49,253 bases of DNA from an uncultured Bacteroidota bacterium (lineage in GTDB: Bacteria; Bacteroidota; Bacteroidia; Flavobacteriales; Flavobacteriaceae): assembly GCA_902514625.1 (NCBI GenBank), contig CABXRK010000010.1, positions 1 through 49,253 on the forward strand, read 5' to 3'. The notes beneath the pieces were generated by a model. That model was not told where the DNA came from. It was given only the letters and a program-made list of their open reading frames with translations, and did not search any database. Position 1 is the stretch's first letter; each line of letters starts with the position of its first letter. The position numbers and the translations under genes were made by a program. Below are positions 44,396-49,253 of the stretch, one piece after another.

Positions 44396-45760
44396 GTGCG
44401 ATCTAAGCAAAAAAAAATTTATGTGCGTCGAGGTTTTAATTTAAACCTTCAGGGAGAGGCAAATAGGATTTCAGTTAATCTTCCTAAATCAAAAACATTT
44501 GCTATTAAACCTCCAGATTTTTTTACAATAAACCCAAAGCTATTAGTCAAAGAAGGTAGTCTTGTTAAAATTGGATCTCCATTGTTTTTTTCTAAAATAA
44601 ATCCAAGAATTTCTTTTTCATCTCCTGTTTCTGGAAAAGTAACGAAAATAAATAGAGGTTATAAAAGAAAGATTTTAGAAATAATAATTAATGCTGATAA
44701 TAAGGAGAGTTATTTAGAATTTCAAACTTATAATCATGAAAGTATAGAAGATAAAGAAATCATTGAGCTTCTTTTAAAAAGTGGTAGTTGGCCTTTTATT
44801 AAGCAAAGACCTTATGGTATTATTGCATCACCAGAAGATTCTCCGAAGTCGATATTTATTTCAACATTTAGCACTTCCCCTTTAGCAGTTGATTATGATT
44901 TTATTTTGAAAAATAATAAAAATGATTTTCAAATTGGAATTGACATTTTAAATAGACTTACTAATGGATCAGTTTATCTAGCAATAGACGATTCTTTTAA
45001 TGGTTTTTTTAATGATATTAGAAATGTAGAGAAAGTATTTGTCAATGGACCTCATCCTGCAGGAAATACAAGTATACATATTCATAATGTTGATCCAATA
45101 AATATTAGCGAAAAAGTATGGACTGTAAATCCGGAGGATGTTGTAAATATTGGTATTTTTTTTAAAACAGGAAAGTTTTCTCCCAAAAGAACTATTGCTC
45201 TTGCGGGCTCTTCTGTTAAAAAACCTCAATATTATAAAACAATTATTGGTTCATCAATAAGTAATTTATTAGATCATTCTGAAGTGAATTATAAAAATAA
45301 TAATCGTTATATCAGTGGAGATATTTTATCAGGAATAACTGTAGGTCCTGATAATTATATGAGTTATTATAATAATTCTTTAATTATAATACCTGAAGGA
45401 AATAAATACAGATTTATGGGGTGGTTACCTTTTGTAAACAATTATATTCCAAGTATGTATAAAACATCTCTGTCTTGGCTTTTTATGAGAAAAAAGTTTA
45501 TAGTTAATACAAATTTAAATGGAGAGGAGAGAGCCTTTGTAGTTACTGGTGAAATGGAAAAAGTTTTTCCAATGGATATTTTTCCAATGCAATTAATCAA
45601 AGCATGTCTTTATAAAGATGTTGAGAGGATGGAAGCCTTAGGTATTTATGAAGTTATTCCCGAAGATTTTGGATTAATTGATTATGGTTCTACTTCTAAA
45701 ATTGAGGCTCAAAAAATAATTAGAGAAGGGATAGAATTAATGATAAAAGAAGTGGGATGA
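44396..45760 (+). CDS. nqrA: Na+-translocating NADH:quinone reductase subunit A
   Basis: NqrA is the cytoplasmic subunit of Na+-NQR, the respiratory complex that pumps Na+ while passing electrons from NADH to quinone. The 454-residue protein starts at GTG 44396 and opens KIYVRRGFNLNLQGEA, the family's biotinyl-like domain. It continues with LLVKEGSLVKIGSPLF, FSSPVSGKVTKINRGYKRK, FVNGPHPAGNTSIHIHNVDPI and MEKVFPMDIFPMQLIKAC. A second in-frame GTG lies ten codons in, but the first keeps a better distance from the promoter. The stop overlaps nqrB by four bases. Confidence 0.93.
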   Translation: MRSKQKKIYVRRGFNLNLQGEANRISVNLPKSKTFAIKPPDFFTINPKLLVKEGSLVKIGSPLFFSKINPRISFSSPVSGKVTKINRGYKRKILEIIINADNKESYLEFQTYNHESIEDKEIIELLLKSGSWPFIKQRPYGIIASPEDSPKSIFISTFSTSPLAVDYDFILKNNKNDFQIGIDILNRLTNGSVYLAIDDSFNGFFNDIRNVEKVFVNGPHPAGNTSIHIHNVDPINISEKVWTVNPEDVVNIGIFFKTGKFSPKRTIALAGSSVKKPQYYKTIIGSSISNLLDHSEVNYKNNNRYISGDILSGITVGPDNYMSYYNNSLIIIPEGNKYRFMGWLPFVNNYIPSMYKTSLSWLFMRKKFIVNTNLNGEERAFVVTGEMEKVFPMDIFPMQLIKACLYKDVERMEALGIYEVIPEDFGLIDYGSTSKIEAQKIIREGIELMIKEVG

Positions 45761-46914
45761 TTTTTTTAAGAAATTTAGTTGATAGAATTAGAAAGCCATT
45801 TGAAGTAGGGCAGAAGTTTGAAAAATTTGCTCCTGCAGTAAATGCATTTGATACATTATTATTTGTTCCCAACCATACCACAAAATCAGGAGCTCACATA
45901 AGGGATGCTGTTGATTTAAAAAGAACTATGGTAACCGTAATTATAGCTTTATTACCAGCACTTTTTTATGGGATTTATAATACTGGTTTTCAACATTATA
46001 TTCAACTTGGGGAAAAATTCTCATTTTTAGATGCTTTTATACATGGGACTTGGAAAATTGTTCCAATGATTATAGTTTCATATGTGGTTGGTTTAACAAT
46101 TGAATTTGGATTTGCTATATATAGAGGGCATGAAGTAAATGAAGGCTATTTAGTTACTGGTCTTTTGATTCCTATGATCATGCCAGTTGATATTCCATTA
46201 TGGATGGTCGCTTTATCTGTAGCTTTTGCTGTTTTTATTGCTAAAGAAGCTTTCGGTGGAACAGGAATGAATATTTTAAACCCTGCATTAACTGCTAGGG
46301 CATTTGCGTTTTTTGCATATCCAACTTATATGTCAGGAAATAAAGTATGGGTATCTGAAGCTTCAAATATAGATTCAATATCGGGGGAGACTATTTTAGG
46401 GTCCTTGGCTGCAGGTAATGAAATTAATTATTCATTTAGTGAAATGTTTAATGGATCAATTCCTGGTTCAATAGCTGAAACGTCTACTTTTTGGATTATT
46501 ATTGGGGGTTTAATCTTAATTTTTACAGGAGTAGGAAGTTGGAGAATAATTATTGGAGGTTTAATTGGAGCTTCAATTACAGCGATATTGTTTAATTTTT
46601 GGGGAATTAATGAACTAATGAGTTTCTCTTGGATAAATCATTTGGCTGTAGGTGGTTTTGCATTTGGGATTATTTTTATGGCTACTGACCCAGTTTCAGC
46701 AGCTCAGACTTATTCAGGTAAGTGGATTTATGGAATTCTTGTTGGAGTTTTTTGCATATTAATTAGGGTCTTCAATCCTGCTTACCCTGAAGGAGTAATG
46801 TTGGCAATTCTGTTGATGAATGTTTTTGCTCCGACAATAGATCATTATATAGTGGAGAAAAACATTAAAAAAAGAAAAAAACGTTGGCAGTTATCTAATC
46901 TTAAGAATTCTTAA
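45757..46914 (+). CDS. nqrB: Na+-translocating NADH:quinone reductase subunit B
   Basis: A 385-residue membrane subunit with about ten spans that carries riboflavin and a covalent FMN and forms the Na+ channel. FVPNHTTKSGAHIRDAVDLKRTM opens it, and FGGTGMNILNPALTARAFAFFAYPT is the conserved central part. ApbE normally attaches FMN to Thr in a DxxSGAT motif; here the corresponding stretch is DSISGET at 206-212, with Glu in place of Ala. Thr212 itself is kept. It is translationally coupled to nqrA. Confidence 0.95.
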   Translation: MIFLRNLVDRIRKPFEVGQKFEKFAPAVNAFDTLLFVPNHTTKSGAHIRDAVDLKRTMVTVIIALLPALFYGIYNTGFQHYIQLGEKFSFLDAFIHGTWKIVPMIIVSYVVGLTIEFGFAIYRGHEVNEGYLVTGLLIPMIMPVDIPLWMVALSVAFAVFIAKEAFGGTGMNILNPALTARAFAFFAYPTYMSGNKVWVSEASNIDSISGETILGSLAAGNEINYSFSEMFNGSIPGSIAETSTFWIIIGGLILIFTGVGSWRIIIGGLIGASITAILFNFWGINELMSFSWINHLAVGGFAFGIIFMATDPVSAAQTYSGKWIYGILVGVFCILIRVFNPAYPEGVMLAILLMNVFAPTIDHYIVEKNIKKRKKRWQLSNLKNS

Positions 46915-46916
46915 AA

Positions 46917-47678
46917 ATGGACAGGGATAGTAATAGTTATACTTTTTTATTTTCTACAATTATGGTAATAGTTGTTGCATCTACTCTAGCTTTTACAGCA
47001 TCAGTTCTTAAAGAAAAACAAAATGAAAATGTTCGTAAAGAAAAAATGCAAAATATTTTATCTACGATTGGGGTCTTAACTGATAGAGATGGAGCGGAAA
47101 AATTATATAAAATTCATATTATAGAAGAAATTACTTTAAAAAAAGATGGTAAAACTGATGATAAAATCAAAGCTTTTAGTATTGATCTAAAAAAAGAAAT
47201 CAAAAAACCTGTTGAAATGCAAAGATTTCCATTATATGTAGCTTCAGTAAAAGAATTCAAGTATTATATTTTTCCTTTAAGAGGTTCGGGACTTTGGGAT
47301 GCAATTTGGGGATATTTAGCCTTAGAGGAAGATATGAAAACTATTAAAGGAGTTGTTTTTGATCATAAAGCTGAAACAGCTGGACTTGGAGCTGAAATAA
47401 CTCAAGAATGGTTTCAAGATAGTTTTAAAGGGGAGAAGATTATTGATGTTAACGGTTCTCTAGTAGGAATTTCAGTTTCTAAGGTTAATAATGATCCAAA
47501 AGGACTAGACAAACAAGATCATGAAGTTGACGCTATTTCTGGGGCAACAATTACAGGAGATGGTTTATCTGATATGATATATGAACGGCTTTCGAATTAT
47601 ATGATTTATTTGAAAAATAACAAATTAAATAAAAAACAAAATCTTGAAATAGATAGCATTATGATATCTTTAAATTAA
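46917..47678 (+). CDS. nqrC: Na+-translocating NADH:quinone reductase subunit C
   Basis: A 253-residue periplasmic flavoprotein anchored by an N-terminal span (about 9-30). The covalent FMN site is intact: DAISGAT at 205-211, with Thr211 the likely attachment point, followed by ITGDGLSDMIYERL. GSGLWDAIWGYLALEEDMKTIKGVVFDHKAETAGLGAEI is the FMN-pocket segment of this family. Electrons pass through it on the way to NqrB. It follows nqrB by two bases. Confidence 0.95.
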   Translation: MDRDSNSYTFLFSTIMVIVVASTLAFTASVLKEKQNENVRKEKMQNILSTIGVLTDRDGAEKLYKIHIIEEITLKKDGKTDDKIKAFSIDLKKEIKKPVEMQRFPLYVASVKEFKYYIFPLRGSGLWDAIWGYLALEEDMKTIKGVVFDHKAETAGLGAEITQEWFQDSFKGEKIIDVNGSLVGISVSKVNNDPKGLDKQDHEVDAISGATITGDGLSDMIYERLSNYMIYLKNNKLNKKQNLEIDSIMISLN

Positions 47679-47683
47679 AATAT

Positions 47684-48373
47684 ATGTCAAAAGAAAATAA
47701 TAGATTAAAACCTTCTTTATTTTTCCTTAGCAAGGATAGGGAAGCTCTTTTTTCGAAAAAAAATAGAGCGTTACTTAGTGATCCAATGGATGATAATAAC
47801 CCTATTACTGTTCAGGTTTTAGGTATTTGTTCTGCATTAGCAATAACTGTGCAACTTAAGCCTGCAATAGTTATGACTATTTCAGTAATTGCGGTTATGG
47901 GAGCTAGTAATGTTATCGTTTCAATTTTAAGAAATTTAATTCCAAATAGAATTAGAATTATTGTTCAACTTGTTGTAGTTGCTTCCCTTGTAGCTCTTGT
48001 TGATCAAGTTTTAAAAGCTTTTGCTTATGATGTTTATAAAGAGCTTTCAATTTTTATTGGTCTAATAATTACAAATTGTATTGTGATGGGACGTTTAGAA
48101 GCATTTGCATTGGGAAATGGAGTTTGGAAATCATTTTTAGATGGTGTTGGTAATGCTGCAGGTTATGGAGTTATTCTTATAATTGTTGCATTTTTTAGAG
48201 AACTTTTAGGTTCAGGGAATTTATATGGATATAAAGTTATCCCTGATGCTTTTTACGAAATGGGTTATGAAAATAATGGGTTAATGTTATTATCACCTAT
48301 GGCATTAATTACTGTAGGTATATTAATTTGGATTCAACGTTCAAAAAACAGAAAATTAATTGAAGAAAAATAG
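47684..48373 (+). CDS. nqrD: Na+-translocating NADH:quinone reductase subunit D
   Basis: A 229-residue membrane subunit with six spans. DDNNPITVQVLGICSALAITVQLKPAIVM near the start and GLIITNCIVMGRLEAFALGNG in the fifth span region carry the cysteines that, with NqrE, hold an iron centre in the membrane. It is homologous to NqrE and RnfA/RnfE. It has a slightly long hydrophilic N-terminus. It lies five bases after nqrC. Confidence 0.95.
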   Translation: MSKENNRLKPSLFFLSKDREALFSKKNRALLSDPMDDNNPITVQVLGICSALAITVQLKPAIVMTISVIAVMGASNVIVSILRNLIPNRIRIIVQLVVVASLVALVDQVLKAFAYDVYKELSIFIGLIITNCIVMGRLEAFALGNGVWKSFLDGVGNAAGYGVILIIVAFFRELLGSGNLYGYKVIPDAFYEMGYENNGLMLLSPMALITVGILIWIQRSKNRKLIEEK

Positions 48374-48379
48374 ATAATT

Positions 48380-48997
48380 ATGGAAGACTATTTAAATTTA
48401 TTTGTAAAAAGTATTTTTATAGAAAATATGATTTTTGCTTATTTTTTAGGCATGTGCTCATATTTAGCAGTTTCAAAAACAGTTAAAACAGCTAATGGCC
48501 TTGGTCTTGCGGTGATATTTGTTCTGACTATTACTGTCCCGATAAATTTTTTATTAAATGAATACTTACTTCAACCTGGATCATTAAGTTGGTTAGGGAC
48601 AGAATATGAATATTTAGATTTAAGTTTTTTGAGTTTTATAATGTTTATTGCAGTAATTGCATCTATGGTACAATTAGTTGAAATGATAGTTGAAAAGTTT
48701 TCACCTGAGCTATATGGAGCACTAGGAATATTTTTGCCATTAATAGCTGTTAATTGTGCAATTTTAGGAGGATCTCTTTTTATGCAACAAAAAGATTTTT
48801 CTGGTATTCTAGAATCAAGTATTTATGGGTTTGGATCTGGCATTGGATGGTTTCTCGCAATTGTTGCTATAGCAGCAATTAGAGAGAAAATCACTTATTC
48901 TAATATTCCTGGCCCTCTTAGAGGTTTAGGAATTACTTTTATAATTACTGGTCTAATGGCTATAGGCTTCATGAGCTTTATGGGAATTAAATTGTAA
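48380..48997 (+). CDS. nqrE: Na+-translocating NADH:quinone reductase subunit E
   Basis: A 205-residue membrane subunit with six spans, the partner of Nqr[22 protein letters not shown] in the first span and [20 protein letters not shown] in the fourth region hold the conserved cysteines of the shared iron centre. Length and motifs are standard. It lies six bases after nqrD and twelve before nqrF. Confidence 0.95.
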   Translation: MEDYLNLFVKSIFIENMIFAYFLGMCSYLAVSKTVKTANGLGLAVIFVLTITVPINFLLNEYLLQPGSLSWLGTEYEYLDLSFLSFIMFIAVIASMVQLVEMIVEKFSPELYGALGIFLPLIAVNCAILGGSLFMQQKDFSGILESSIYGFGSGIGWFLAIVAIAAIREKITYSNIPGPLRGLGITFIITGLMAIGFMSFMGIKL

Positions 48998-49009
48998 TAA
49001 TTGATATTT

Positions 49010-49253
49010 ATGGATTATATTTTAATTTTAACTAGCATTACCGTTTTTTTAGGAATAATTTTTCTTTTAGTTGGAATGTTACTAATAGCTAAATCAAAAC
49101 TATTACCATCAGGTCCGGTAGCGATAAAAATTAATGGAGAAAAAAGTATTGATGTTTCATCAGGAGGTACCTTATTAAATACCCTAGGTAATAATAAGAT
49201 TTTTCTTCCTTCTGCTTGTGGTGGGGGTGGTACTTGTATTCAATGTAAATGTA
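49010..49253 (+). CDS. nqrF: Na+-translocating NADH:quinone reductase subunit F (5' part)
   Basis: The first 81 residues of NqrF, translated by hand from ATG 49010 to the window end. One N-terminal span (about 4-27) is followed by the start of a 2Fe-2S domain with Cys70, Cys76 and Cys79 in SACGGGGTCIQC. The fourth Cys and the FAD/NADH reductase domain lie beyond the window. NqrF takes electrons from NADH. The order nqrA-F is complete and co-directional. Confidence 0.93.
   Translation, partial: MDYILILTSITVFLGIIFLLVGMLLIAKSKLLPSGPVAIKINGEKSIDVSSGGTLLNTLGNNKIFLPSACGGGGTCIQCKC

Noticed and set aside
1-49253. Mobile element, prophage, toxin-antitoxin, defence island or CRISPR array
   Set aside because: No transposase, integrase, phage structural gene, nuclease-methylase pair or spaced direct repeat was found. 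Base composition and gene types are those of core chromosome throughout.

Overview
The window is about 49 kb of very AT-rich DNA from a bacterium of the phylum Bacteroidota, most likely a marine member of the Flavobacteriales. The evidence is the gene content (a type IX secretion plug protein, Na+-NQR, lipoproteins and DUF families typical of the group), the TTTG-N18/19-TAnnTTTG promoters of the Bacteroidota primary sigma factor, and the near absence of Shine-Dalgarno sequences. It reads as ordinary core chromosome: I see no phage, insertion sequence, CRISPR array or rRNA. The one RNA gene is a tRNA-Leu(UAG).

Layout. 1-1867: a truncated DUF885 lipoprotein gene, then a 680-bp gene-poor stretch with one possible tiny ORF. 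1868-8267, all minus strand: alpha/beta hydrolase, membrane methyltransferase-like protein, nitronate monooxygenase-like protein, lipoprotein, YwaF-like membrane protein, then the Nif3 and coiled-coil/zinc-ribbon pair. 8319-12844: lpxK, lipA, a divergent Nramp-like transporter, an ECF sigma factor, a small Cys-rich membrane protein and a DUF456 protein. 12942-16524: ruvC, hemW and an M20 peptidase, then the tRNA. 16806-24359: a beta-barrel-like protein, nitrilase, class V aminotransferase, a possible bestrophin relative, a CotH-like secreted protein, alkaline phosphatase and waaA. 24437-28543: DegT aminotransferase, then fabD, folA, thyA and a bifunctional-nuclease-domain protein. 28741-32695: pdhB, a membrane pyrophosphatase and a deoxynucleoside kinase.

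32815-36899 is a methionine/SAM unit: a consensus promoter, a SAM-II riboswitch, metK, metY, a MetX-like acyltransferase and an OsmC protein. 36907-41026 is an aromatic amino acid unit: a consensus promoter, a 24-codon leader peptide with a Phe/Tyr run (FFYFYY), mutually exclusive antiterminator and terminator hairpins, then pheA, an aminotransferase, tyrA and a DAHP synthase-chorismate mutase fusion. 41048-44250 holds an aspartate-type aminotransferase, rsmG and the T9SS plug gene. 44344 to the end is a consensus promoter and nqrA-nqrF, with nqrF cut by the window edge.

The two most rewarding regions are regulatory RNAs. One is the Phe/Tyr attenuator. The other is the SAM-II riboswitch, which is followed by an 11-bp hairpin ending three bases before the metK start. 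Other points of note are a zinc-ribbon protein that has lost all four cysteines, an Nramp-family protein without the DPGN and MPH motifs, a 19-bp duplication that creates a decoy start before metY, and a variant flavinylation motif in NqrB. The K+-dependent type of pyrophosphatase and the Na+-NQR together suggest sodium-based energetics.
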